Of a stretch of 30,185 nt of DNA, positions 22,283 to 28,916 are shown piece after piece. A program made the translations under genes and the position numbers. The notes below the pieces were generated by a model. That model worked only from the letters and a program-made list of their open reading frames with translations. It did no database searches and was not told the origin of the DNA. Position 1 is the first letter of the stretch. Each line of letters begins with the position of its first letter. The stretch comes from a virus. Location: positions 1 to 30,185 of the IMG/VR virus record IMGVR_UViG_3300035698_000901; one strand, written 5' to 3'.

Positions 22283-23486
22283 AAACATCCTTTCCGCTAT
22301 ATTCAGAAAACCTTTTACATATCACATCGCAATATATCTCATCGATTTCCATCCCAAAGCACTTACGGTTTAACTTTTCGCAGGCGATTAGCGTGGAGCC
22401 GGAGCCGAGAAATGGGTCGCAAACCAAGTCATCTTTCAGTGAAGCATGATTTATTGCGTTTTGTATTAGCTCGACCGGTTTCATTGTAGGGTGTAATTCG
22501 GAAGATTTTGGCCGGGCGTATTCCCAGACATTCGTTAAGTTTCGTGCCTCCGTGAATTTCGTACCGTCAACGCCCCACCCAAACCAGATTGGTTCGTATT
22601 TGTTCTGGTATTTCCCCCGACCGAGCGTAAACACGTCTTTTACCCAAATAATCGTGGTGCTGGTATGCAACAATCTATCAAGTTCTGTGAATAAAATACA
22701 GCCATCCTTGTGTTGTGCCCCACATACATAAATACAGCCGTCACAGATAGCCTTTAGCGATTCGGCTATTTTCTGAGAAAACTTCGTATATTCCTCGTCC
22801 GTCATAGAATCATTTTCAATCTCTCGCTGCTTGAATTTCGGGTGTTTGATCGTCCCTATGCTGACATTGTACGGCGGATCAGTAAAAACCATATCCGCTT
22901 TTTCCCCATCCATCAGCTTCTCGACATCTTCTTTTTTCGTGCTATCGCCGCACAAAAGCCTATGGTTTCCGAGCAACCAAAGGTTGCCGGTCTTGGTTAT
23001 CGCCTCTTTCGGTGGCTCTGGTACTGCGTCCGGGTCAGTCAGGCCGGGGTCGCCGGTCGGCCCAAGCACGTAATCATCAATCTGAATCTTATCAAGAGCC
23101 GTTAAGTCAAGATTGTAATTGAATTCGTCGAGTTCTACCAGCAAGTCAGCCATCTTCAAGCCATCTATTTCGCTGAATTCTTGTATAGCGTTGTCGGCAA
23201 TTAAGACCGCCCATTCTTCTGCTTCGCTTTCGTAGTCTTGGTAATCTACAGGGACGGTTTCAAGCCCTAAGTTTTGAGCCGCCATCAACCGGGCGTGTCC
23301 AGCTACGATAAAGCCGCTTCGGTTGCTAACCGTTATCGGGTGTCGCCATCCGTGGTACTTGATTAACAGAGCCAGTTTAGTTACCTGCCCGGCGTTGTGT
23401 TTGTTCGGGTTGCGTGGGTTAGGTATTAGCTCGCCGATATCTACAATCTTATCATGGCTGCAATGTACTGTTGGTTGGTCTGTCAT
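22242..23486 (-). CDS. ParB-domain DNA methyltransferase
   Basis: This 414-residue fusion has a ParB/sulfiredoxin-like N-terminal domain (about residues 12-110) with IPNPRNPNKHNAG and the GHARLMAAQNLG motif, and a C-terminal amino-methyltransferase domain. The catalytic DPPY is at 203-206, and the SAM-binding CDPFLGSGST is at 356-365, so motif IV comes first (beta-class order). The products of this group methylate adenine N6 or cytosine N4. Fusions of this kind are frequent in phages and protect DNA from host restriction or regulate packaging and transcription. No cognate restriction enzyme is visible, so it is an orphan. The ATG overlaps the upstream stop by four bases. Confidence 0.92.
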   Translation of the reverse strand: MTDQPTVHCSHDKIVDIGELIPNPRNPNKHNAGQVTKLALLIKYHGWRHPITVSNRSGFIVAGHARLMAAQNLGLETVPVDYQDYESEAEEWAVLIADNAIQEFSEIDGLKMADLLVELDEFNYNLDLTALDKIQIDDYVLGPTGDPGLTDPDAVPEPPKEAITKTGNLWLLGNHRLLCGDSTKKEDVEKLMDGEKADMVFTDPPYNVSIGTIKHPKFKQREIENDSMTDEEYTKFSQKIAESLKAICDGCIYVCGAQHKDGCILFTELDRLLHTSTTIIWVKDVFTLGRGKYQNKYEPIWFGWGVDGTKFTEARNLTNVWEYARPKSSELHPTMKPVELIQNAINHASLKDDLVCDPFLGSGSTLIACEKLNRKCFGMEIDEIYCDVICKRFSEYSGKDVYVVRDGHKKKIAF

Positions 23487-23929
23487 TTTAGCCCCTTCAT
23501 AAATCCAACTTTCCTGAAAATGCTATTGGCATACAATATACCATCTACATATTTTCTTGCAATATCTAATCTTCTGGACGCTTTTGGTTTGTTGGCGAAC
23601 ACCAGCACCAGGTTAAATTCCGGGTGGTGTTTTTTCATACGCTTAAACTTTGAATTGTCTTTGCCGGTCAAGTGCCCTTTGCATTCGTAGTATATATCGC
23701 CGGTGTCCCATACGGTTCTAAAGTCTATCAGGTAGTTAACCGGTGCGGTCTTTTCGTTCGGGAAGTAGAACCTGCACGCCCGGCTCTCGAATTCCCATTC
23801 TTTAATCACGCCCCCATCTTTTAGGAATTGCAGATATTTAGCCCAGCGGAACTCAAGCTTCGATCTAAACGTATAGGGTTGACCACCGATTACCGCTTTG
23901 GTTATTACGTTTCCCCATTTACTTCGCAT
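23483..23929 (-). CDS. DUF1064-like PD-(D/E)XK-fold protein
   Basis: This 148-residue basic protein has the features of phage DUF1064 proteins: YTFRSKLEFRWAKYLQFL near the N terminus (Glu26), IKEWEFESR, VNYLIDFR with Asp69, and IYYECKGHLTGK with Glu82-x-Lys84. These residues make a plausible PD-(D/E)XK nuclease site like that of RecU or archaeal Holliday resolvases. The start MRSKWGNVIT (ATG 23927-23929) has GGAGG upstream and overlaps the YopX gene by 11 bases. DNA cleavage is inferred from the motif, not proven. Confidence 0.75.
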   Translation of the reverse strand: MRSKWGNVITKAVIGGQPYTFRSKLEFRWAKYLQFLKDGGVIKEWEFESRACRFYFPNEKTAPVNYLIDFRTVWDTGDIYYECKGHLTGKDNSKFKRMKKHHPEFNLVLVFANKPKASRRLDIARKYVDGILYANSIFRKVGFMKGLK

Positions 23930-24338
23930 TGTCTGCCTCCACAAGCTCTTGGTTTTCGTGAATGTTGCCGATGACTTCAATATCTGAAAAAGTTGCATTG
24001 CCAATTGGTAATCTAAAACCAGAATAATAGCTTTCAGCATACGTTCCATCTGTTAGCTTGTCCCAAGATACTAAGTAATTGTGTTCGCTTTGAACATAAC
24101 CACCTTCACCTTTTGGTAATGTTGTTGCTGGTATATGTAATATATCCCCCTCGTATATCTCAACGCCGTTCTTGTCTGTCAGGTCGGTGTACTGCATAAT
24201 TACAACAGACTGGCCGAAGTCTTTTATGCCACGCCAATCAAAATAGTGTCCATCCTCAAAAAGTAATTCTTCGATAGATACAGGACTCGACATTAGTTTG
24301 CTTTCACAAAACCAAACTCTGAATTTTATATCATTCAT
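23919..24338 (-). CDS. YopX family protein
   Basis: This 139-residue protein has the full pattern of the YopX family: it begins MNDIKFRVWFCESKLM, continues with VVIMQYTDLTDKNGVEIYEG and DILHIPAT, and ends with IEVIGNIHENQEL. YopX proteins are common in phages and prophages, form multimers with a beta-barrel, and have no settled function. The ATG at 24336-24338 has GGAGG seven bases upstream. Upstream in-frame ATG codons would overlap the neighbouring small gene and lack a good ribosome site. Confidence 0.88.
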   Translation of the reverse strand: MNDIKFRVWFCESKLMSSPVSIEELLFEDGHYFDWRGIKDFGQSVVIMQYTDLTDKNGVEIYEGDILHIPATTLPKGEGGYVQSEHNYLVSWDKLTDGTYAESYYSGFRLPIGNATFSDIEVIGNIHENQELVEADNAK

Positions 24339-24382
24339 TTTGCAGCCTCCGCTTTCAGTGTGCCTTTGTACGTGTCCAAAAT

Positions 24383-24553
24383 TTAGCATTTATACCTTCC
24401 CGTAGAAACACAGGTTTTACATGCGCAATAATCACACAACATTTCTTTTAAAAATTCGTTGGCTATCTTCCCAATTGGGACTTCTGTCGCCGTTACCGTA
24501 TTGCAGTTTGTACACCTTATCCATACTTTGTAATAAACCTTTTCTCTTCTCAT
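24383..24553 (-). CDS. Small four-cysteine-pair protein
   Basis: A 56-residue gene has ATG at 24551-24553, sharing one base with the previous stop and preceded by GGAGGG. It starts MRREKVYYKVWIRCTNCNTV and ends with LCDYCACKTCVSTGRYKC. Cysteines 14/17, 40/43, 45/48 and 56 are available for one or two zinc ions. The pattern resembles small zinc-ribbon proteins that bind RNA, DNA or host RNA polymerase. The function is unknown. The stop lies within the overlap to an unused ATG of the YopX frame. Confidence 0.62.
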   Translation of the reverse strand: MRREKVYYKVWIRCTNCNTVTATEVPIGKIANEFLKEMLCDYCACKTCVSTGRYKC

Positions 24554-24789
24554 TATTCACCCTCCGCTTGGAGTTGATATTTTACGCCGTACTGGTTCCC
24601 GCAGGCTTTATCCCATGCCTCCTGTGTTTCCGGGCCATACTTACCGTCAGCCTTAACGCCGAGCCTACGCTGTATATCTTGCAGGCTTGGAATGTCGTTG
24701 CTAACTTGTGGCTCATCAAAAAAACTAAGCAGGGTGATTAACATCAAAACGCCGATAATAATTCCTACCACTGAATCTTTCATTTTCAT
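24553..24789 (-). CDS. Membrane-anchored peptidoglycan-binding mini-protein
   Basis: This 78-residue protein has an N-terminal transmembrane helix (VVGIIIGVLMLITLLSFF, about residues 7-24) and one peptidoglycan-binding repeat (SLQDIQRRLGVKADGKYGPE followed by TQEAWDKACG). This repeat is typical of endolysins and spore cortex enzymes, but no catalytic domain is attached. The periplasmic or outer-surface anchor could act in lysis, in superinfection exclusion, or as a spanin-like helper. AGAAAGGA precedes the ATG and lies directly after the U-run of the structured element. Confidence 0.78.
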   Translation of the reverse strand: MKMKDSVVGIIIGVLMLITLLSFFDEPQVSNDIPSLQDIQRRLGVKADGKYGPETQEAWDKACGNQYGVKYQLQAEGE

Positions 24790-24803
24790 TCCTTTCTAAA
24801 AAA

Positions 24804-24995
24804 CAGGGCAGGCGGGATTGGATACCCGCAAGTGCATCTCATAGTCTTCGGCTTCAGGCTTTAATAATAAGCCACCTGCAACAGAGAATTTGCAAGTCTC
24901 TGTAACTTTGCGTCTTGTTAGCTTTTCACTACTCCCAACGACAATAGTCCGCTGTCTGACGTTTCACTAATTAGCTCACTTCCGCCACTGCCCTG
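24804..24995 (-). ncRNA. Structured leader element B, tRNA-like ends
   Basis: This non-coding 192-base stretch lies before the peptidoglycan-binding gene. On the minus strand its ends ACAGGGCAG and CTGCCCTGT pair perfectly (nine pairs), and six T residues follow, so the whole is closed like a terminator. Inside are ACAGAGA/TCTCTGT (24881-24903, seven pairs), GGCTT/AAGCC with a seven-base loop (24857-24873), and GCGGG/CCCGC (24812-24829) directly before CTGCCCT, as a tRNA T-arm would be. A TTGACA, 17-base spacer, TTTTAA set at 25005-25033 could start transcription at its 5' edge. It could be an attenuating leader, a relic tRNA or a stable RNA. Confidence 0.45.
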
Positions 24996-25004
24996 TATTA
25001 ACTT

Positions 25005-25154
25005 TTAAAATGGCCGTCTCTCCGGCCTGTCAAACTTATCGCTGTTTTTGCGACCGCATGTCTTACAACACGGCAGGCACGCTTTACCGAGGATTACGGC
25101 CTCAATTTTCTCGCCTCGGTTGAACTGGGGCGGGCGGGATTCTAACCCGCTCAA
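25005..25154 (-). CDS. Small Cys-rich ORF, possible remnant
   Basis: A 49-codon frame from TTG 25152-25154 encodes a stretch ending FNRGEKIEAVILGKACLPCC, then KTCGRKNSDKFDRPERRPF. Four cysteines in nine residues suggest a small zinc protein. There is no ATG and no strong ribosome site at the TTG; a GAGG before an ATT codon further in is the only better option. It overlaps the 3' half of element A. It may be a broken gene. Coding is uncertain. Confidence 0.25.
   Translation of the reverse strand: MSGLESRPPQFNRGEKIEAVILGKACLPCCKTCGRKNSDKFDRPERRPF
25012..25027 (-). terminator. Short hairpin ahead of element B
   Basis: The minus strand forms GGCCG, loop GAGAGA, CGGCC, followed by ATTTTAAAA. The stem has only five pairs and coincides with the end of the Cys-rich ORF. 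It may be a weak terminator separating elements A and B. Confidence 0.35.
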
Positions 25155-25179
25155 TGCTCAAGCCCACACCGGTCGCCCC
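25127..25179 (-). ncRNA. Structured element A, tRNA-like ends
   Basis: A 53-base element on the minus strand begins GGGGCGA and ends in CGCCCC (six-pair closing stem). A GCGGG/CCCGC stem with seven-base loop TTAGAAT stands directly before the closing strand, as in a tRNA T-arm. Only about 22 bases lie between the 5' strand and this arm, so a cloverleaf with D and anticodon arms cannot form. Its upstream flank AAGTTAATACRGGGC is shared with element B, as is the T-arm-like block, so the two are related copies. The function is unknown. Confidence 0.4.
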
Positions 25180-25197
25180 GTATTAACTTGTAAAAAT

Positions 25198-25273
25198 AAG
25201 CCCGCTGGCACTTTGAGTTTATTACTACCAGTAATATTTTAATTCGCCGAACGGTTCGACTTCCAGCGGACTT
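25198..25273 (-). terminator. Long-loop stem structure C after helicase loader
   Basis: On the minus strand AAGTCCGCTGG, starting inside the stop codon of the helicase loader gene, pairs with CCAGCGGGCTT 54 bases later (11 pairs, one wobble). ATTTTTA follows. A small TTACT/AGTAA stem lies in the loop. It is probably the transcription terminator or mRNA-stabilising end of the replication operon. The loop is long for a classical terminator. Confidence 0.5.
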
Positions 25274-26000
25274 AAATATCATTCGTCAATCTCCTATCGC
25301 TTCCATCTATATGAATATTTATAGCCGTACTCAGTCGGCTTGCAATTCTGTAATCGAACGCACCGGCAAGCTGATCTATATTCTTATTGGTTGATATTAT
25401 TGTTTGGAGTTTTCGGCCTTGCCGTTTGTTTATAATACTGTAAAAAGTTACATACGCAAAGTCTGTCTCTTGCTTTGATCTCAATCCAATATCGTCGATA
25501 AAGATTTTATCAACTGCCGCGATCTGCTCGATCAGTTCGTATTCTGTAATGCGTGAATTGTTATTCCAAGTTGACCTGACCCGGCTGCAAAATGTATCGA
25601 AGTTCAACCATTTACATTCGTAGCCATCACACAAATAGTGCTTTGCCAGCGCTGCCATTGCATAGGTCTTACCAACGCCTACATCACCCCAAATAAATAC
25701 ATCTTGGTTGCCTGAGTCGATTAGCTGTTGCCGGTACGGTTGTTGTATTTTTTCAATATCGGCCTCTACATATTGAGCATCGACCATGTCGATTAGCCGC
25801 CTTGCAACAGTTCTTGGTTTATTGGCAATATCTTTTTTTCGCCGCCATAAATCAACACACCTCTGGCACCATTGTTTGTCAATCACTCTCAGATAAACGC
25901 CGCAATGTTTGCACCTATCGGACAAAGTGCTTTTCAAGACATCCGACAGCTTCACTGGAGGTGATGGGTCTTTTTCTTTGGTTTGGTTCTGATTTTCCAT
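25272..26000 (-). CDS. DnaC-like helicase loader ATPase
   Basis: This 242-residue protein has a four-cysteine zinc motif near the start (C30, C33, C45, C48: CKHCGVYLRVIDKQWCQRC) and an AAA+ domain. Walker A is GDVGVGKT at 105-112, and Walker B is KIFIDDIG with D169/D170. A sensor-like region (LQTIISTNKNIDQL) and an arginine-rich C-terminal segment (YRIASRLSTAINIHIDG) follow. The protein loads the replicative helicase on DNA. Its first 86 bases overlap the end of the initiator gene, and a weak GGGAT precedes the ATG. The zinc motif may bind DNA or the initiator. Confidence 0.87.
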   Translation of the reverse strand: MENQNQTKEKDPSPPVKLSDVLKSTLSDRCKHCGVYLRVIDKQWCQRCVDLWRRKKDIANKPRTVARRLIDMVDAQYVEADIEKIQQPYRQQLIDSGNQDVFIWGDVGVGKTYAMAALAKHYLCDGYECKWLNFDTFCSRVRSTWNNNSRITEYELIEQIAAVDKIFIDDIGLRSKQETDFAYVTFYSIINKRQGRKLQTIISTNKNIDQLAGAFDYRIASRLSTAINIHIDGSDRRLTNDI

Positions 26001-26616
26001 TTTTTCTATCCCAACTTAAAATTGTGTGATAGTGAGATTTATATTTATAGCCCTTACTGCCGATCCCATCATTAAGCTCTGTAATCTTTTCGAGCGTCTG
26101 TTTTTCTCCGAATTTATCAATCAGTTTTTGGTATTCTTCGGCAGTCAAAAACACAAATTCCATATGTATATTCTTTTCTTTATTTACTTTACTTACCTTT
26201 ACTTTACTTACCTTAGTTAAGGGTCTGTTATCGCCCCAGCGTTTTTTCATCGCTTTTTTGCCTGCTTTTACCTTGTTTTCTTTGTATTTTTTGGCTCGCT
26301 TGATTTCCACAGCAACCCTCTTATGGGTCAGTATTTTCCCGTTTATTTGGAATTTATGAGCGATTTTGCCCCATAACGCCTGCCATTCTACCCCTGTCTT
26401 TTGGTAGCTTGAAATAACCGCAAGCCTATTTGTGCTATTTGATAACAGCGTTATAGCACTGTTATCGCCCAAATCGATTTCGCCGTTATTGCAATACAGG
26501 TAAAATATGACCGAACAATAGACCCCGCGTTGCTCTGCGTCCATCATTTGAAAGTCAATATCGGTCAAAAATGCGGCAGGCTCAAGCTGAATATACTTAA
26601 TGTTTATCTCGGCCAT
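25915..26616 (-). CDS. Replication initiator-like protein (DUF1376/DnaD type)
   Basis: In this 233-residue protein the N-terminal domain matches DUF1376-type proteins: FLTDIDFQMMDAEQRGVYCS followed by VIFYLYCNNGEIDLGD. A basic linker (KVSKVKVSKVNKEK) and a C-terminal domain of the kind found in phage replisome organisers (EYQKLIDKFGE, SKGYKYKSHYHTILSWDRK) follow. Such proteins bind the origin and recruit the helicase loader encoded by the next overlapping gene. The ATG has AAAGGA upstream and stands behind a structured leader and promoter. Confidence 0.8.
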   Translation of the reverse strand: MAEINIKYIQLEPAAFLTDIDFQMMDAEQRGVYCSVIFYLYCNNGEIDLGDNSAITLLSNSTNRLAVISSYQKTGVEWQALWGKIAHKFQINGKILTHKRVAVEIKRAKKYKENKVKAGKKAMKKRWGDNRPLTKVSKVKVSKVNKEKNIHMEFVFLTAEEYQKLIDKFGEKQTLEKITELNDGIGSKGYKYKSHYHTILSWDRKNGKSEPNQRKRPITSSEAVGCLEKHFVR

Positions 26617-26634
26617 TTTATTCCTTTTTGAAAG

Positions 26635-26745
26635 AAAAAGCTGCCCGCTCGGAAGGTATAGGGAGTGCTCCCTATAACAACGGACAGCCTATAAATTCCC
26701 CGGCAAGTAATAGCGTTTGCAACAAACCAACAATAAAGACCTTCC
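26635..26745 (-). promoter_or_regulatory. Structured leader D with terminator-like stem and possible pseudoknot
   Basis: On the minus strand GCTGTCCG (26681-26688) pairs with CGGGCAGC (26640-26647), followed by TTTTTCTTT, just before the ribosome site of the initiator gene. An inner hairpin TATAGGGA-GCAC-TCCCTATA (26657-26676) lies in the loop. In addition GGAAGGT (26739-26745) near the predicted RNA 5' end is complementary over seven bases to ACCTTCC (26651-26657), which lies between the two strands of the outer stem. The RNA could therefore form a pseudoknot, or switch between pairings that favour or prevent termination. No known riboswitch class is recognised. Confidence 0.55.
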
Positions 26746-26760
26746 AAATCCATATTTGCT

Positions 26761-26789
26761 ATTATATACCGACAATTAAAACCTGTAAA
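26761..26789 (-). promoter_or_regulatory. Sigma70-type promoter for replication genes
   Basis: The minus strand has TTTACA (26784-26789), a 17-base spacer and TATAAT (26761-26766), the best promoter match seen in the window. Transcription would start near 26754 and give a leader of about 138 bases before the initiator ATG. It lies in the 189-base gap after the nuclease gene. Confidence 0.75.
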
Positions 26790-26805
26790 GTGAAAAATAA
26801 AAAAA

Positions 26806-27762
26806 TTATCCAGCTACTATTTTCTTACGCCATTGCTCGAATGGGCCACCAAGTGAAGGTTTACGGTTGCCCTCGATGTGCTTCCATACTACCAAGAACC
26901 GTCCGATTGCCATATCTTGACCTTTGACCATCAACACATCCCGCTGTTTCGTTAACTCTTTAGCCTCGGCGGTTGCCGGTTCCAGTTCGGTTAGCCGTTC
27001 CAGTATCGCTTCAAGCTCGTCATTCGATACAATCTCTAAATTGCCGCCGGTCGAATACTCAGGGTGGCATATATGGGCGTATTCGCACCGTGGGCACTCG
27101 TCAGGGTCGTTAAGTTTATCAGGTGGCGTATTACTATCAACTGCAAGGTTGACCGCTTCTGCCTTGTTTAAAAGCCCCTCAGCGTAATCGAAATCAAGCG
27201 GAAACTCGATTAGTTTCATATCGTAAAGTTGGCCTTTGTTTACAAACAATATATAGCACATCGGCAGGTTATGGGCCAGAGCGTAAAGCATTAACTGCCC
27301 TCTGTATTTCCGCGTCCAGGGGTATTTGCTCAAATCATCGTAGCTGTTTATGCGAGGAAATATATTCGGTGAACAGGTTTTTATGTCAATTACGCCTTGC
27401 GTAACCCACTGGTTGCCGTCCTTGACCTGCAAAAAACCGTCAATCGTTCCTGATATTTTGTAGCGGTCGAGCATCTTATCATTAGTCGTAACCTGCGTTC
27501 CTACGATGCGAAAATTAGGGTCAGAGTAATCGCCAAGCTCCGACACCATACGCTCGATAACCGGCTCAAGCGTATTGCCAGTCTCAAATATACCTTGCAG
27601 GAAATCGTTAGTCGGTGCAACCTTATCCCACGCCGTCCGTTTGTAATATAGCCGCCGCAGGCAGTTATCATCCATCGAGCTTATGCGGTTAACGTGGCAA
27701 GGAAATACCTTTTTCTTTGTCGCTAAAAATTTACTGATTGCTTCCTTTAGGTTAATCTTCAT
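26806..27762 (-). CDS. Cas4/RecB-like PD-(D/E)XK nuclease with Fe-S motif
   Basis: This 318-residue nuclease has catalytic residues in GTIDGFLQV (Asp108), VIDIKTCSP (Asp126-x-Lys128) and GQLMLYAL (Gln156, Tyr160). Cys34, inside DDNCLRRLYYKR, and Cys223/226/232, inside DECPRCEYAHICHPE, reproduce the one-plus-three cysteine arrangement of Cas4 and AddB iron-sulfur nucleases. The C-terminal 70 residues add a helix and a small beta domain (GRFLVVWKHIEGN). It probably resects DNA ends for phage recombination together with the two upstream genes. There are no CRISPR genes nearby. Confidence 0.85.
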   Translation of the reverse strand: MKINLKEAISKFLATKKKVFPCHVNRISSMDDNCLRRLYYKRTAWDKVAPTNDFLQGIFETGNTLEPVIERMVSELGDYSDPNFRIVGTQVTTNDKMLDRYKISGTIDGFLQVKDGNQWVTQGVIDIKTCSPNIFPRINSYDDLSKYPWTRKYRGQLMLYALAHNLPMCYILFVNKGQLYDMKLIEFPLDFDYAEGLLNKAEAVNLAVDSNTPPDKLNDPDECPRCEYAHICHPEYSTGGNLEIVSNDELEAILERLTELEPATAEAKELTKQRDVLMVKGQDMAIGRFLVVWKHIEGNRKPSLGGPFEQWRKKIVAG

Positions 27763-27952
27763 TTGTCACATCACTTTCCGTAATAGCATTACCAACGATT
27801 ACTGGGTTTATTGTATAATTTTTAGTTTCGTATGTTAATACAACAATAGTATTTGTTTTTAGTGCCAAAATAACAGATTCGGTTAAACAATCGTCAACCA
27901 TCGCATTGCGTATTGGCTTTACGCTTATTTGTGTTTTTGCTATGCTATTCAT
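27752..27952 (-). CDS. Small protein of the recombination module
   Basis: This 66-residue protein starts MNSIAKTQISVKPIRNAMVD (ATG 27950-27952, GGAG nine bases upstream). The second half alternates hydrophobic strands (TIVVLTYETKNYTINPVIVG). It overlaps the nuclease gene by 11 bases and is separated from the preceding stop by only four bases, so it is co-translated with both. No family is recognised. It may be a cofactor of the nuclease or of the annealing protein candidate. Confidence 0.6.
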   Translation of the reverse strand: MNSIAKTQISVKPIRNAMVDDCLTESVILALKTNTIVVLTYETKNYTINPVIVGNAITESDVTNED

Positions 27953-27956
27953 TTTT

Positions 27957-28880
27957 TTACTCTCCATTCTTAAACAAATCATACTGCTTGCGTACCTTGG
28001 CAAGCGAACTATTGAGCCATTTGCCCTTTAATAGCTTGGCCGATTCTTTGCCTTGTACCGTTTTGTCGTCCTTTTTGCTGTAAAAACTTGATACAGCAAT
28101 ACAGCTTAATTTTGCAGCGGCGATAGGATCGCTGGCAGAAAACTCGTTTTCCTCGTTCTCTACGTCTTTTGTTTCGTCATTGTATACTATAATAGTATTA
28201 CCGTTAGCCATTTCGATCAGCTTTTCTGCAAGCTCTTTTTGGTGTTCACTGTCACCTTTAGCGGTTCCACCTTTAGATCCATTTGTGAAAGTTGCACTCC
28301 CAGCAGCCTTAGAGTCTTTGCCGAGCTTGCCCATGATCTTATTCCACTCGGCAACAGGAATTCCCCGCAAGCCGAGTAATGCTTTTATCGCATTTCCGCA
28401 TGCGATATGAAATGCCGCCATCTGTATCGAGTTTTCCGGTATATCTTCTAACGCTTTGTATTCGCCTTTTGCCCGGCCTAAAAGCTTATCTCTGGTAGAA
28501 TAGATACCCTTTGCCGCAACGACACGATTGCCCATAGTCGCTTTTGTATTGCAAACGTAGCGATAACCCTTGCCCAGTGAGTCTGTGAATTCCTCTTTTT
28601 TGTCGGCAGTCTCGAAAAACTTAATGTCGAAAAGAGTACCAACCCGCTCAGCCCCAGCAGACTTTAGGCACATATAGCCGTTAAATTCAACCCAGTCTTC
28701 AGCATAAGTCTGGCTTGCCAGTACCATGTCGCGAGCTTTCTTGATTCTTGGTGCAAGAACAGCTATACGTTCTGCTTGAATCAGAAGTGCATCTGCATCA
28801 CCTACACTGGTTATTTGTGCTATCTCTGTCGATGGTGATTCTACTGGTGTTGCTTCTACAATGTCGTTTTGTGTTTCCAT
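27957..28880 (-). CDS. Unknown phage protein, recombination or annealing candidate
   Basis: This 307-residue protein has an N-terminal region (VGDADALLIQAERIAVLAPR), a middle domain with YMCLKSAGAERVGTLFDIKF, GYRYVCNTKATMGNRVVAAK and GIYSTRDKLLGRAKGEYK, then AAFHIACGNAIKALLGLRG. A low-complexity linker and a charged C terminus (KGKWLNSSLAKVRKQYDLF) follow. Genes placed just before a PD-(D/E)XK exonuclease in phages often encode single-strand annealing proteins of the RecT, Erf or Sak type, and the domain layout fits such a DNA-binding ring protein. I cannot confirm a family. A DNA-binding or metabolic accessory role is the alternative. Confidence 0.7.
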   Translation of the reverse strand: METQNDIVEATPVESPSTEIAQITSVGDADALLIQAERIAVLAPRIKKARDMVLASQTYAEDWVEFNGYMCLKSAGAERVGTLFDIKFFETADKKEEFTDSLGKGYRYVCNTKATMGNRVVAAKGIYSTRDKLLGRAKGEYKALEDIPENSIQMAAFHIACGNAIKALLGLRGIPVAEWNKIMGKLGKDSKAAGSATFTNGSKGGTAKGDSEHQKELAEKLIEMANGNTIIVYNDETKDVENEENEFSASDPIAAAKLSCIAVSSFYSKKDDKTVQGKESAKLLKGKWLNSSLAKVRKQYDLFKNGE

Positions 28881-28916
28881 TTTTTCCCTTTCTTAATAAT
28901 TTATCGTTACGTTAGG

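Noticed and set aside
24804-24995. tmRNA or intron-containing tRNA at element B
   Set aside because: No tag-peptide frame is seen, it is much shorter than a tmRNA, and the anticodon-like loop (GGCTT/AAGCC) lacks a matching D-arm and has an unusual variable region.
25127-25179. Ordinary tRNA gene at element A
   Set aside because: The acceptor-like and T-arm-like parts are present, but only 22 bases remain for the D and anticodon arms, and no anticodon stem forms.
26628-26927. Plus-strand open frame over the promoter and leader
   Set aside because: It has no ribosome site, covers the minus-strand regulatory region and the nuclease end, and looks like a shadow.
26806-27762. CRISPR adaptation Cas4
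   Set aside because: The protein has the Cas4-like cysteines, but no cas1, cas2 or array is present; neighbours indicate a phage recombination nuclease.
27952-28003. N-terminal extension of the 66-residue gene
   Set aside because: The upstream in-frame start would overlap the 307-residue gene by 47 bases, and the GGAG site points to the ATG at 27950-27952.
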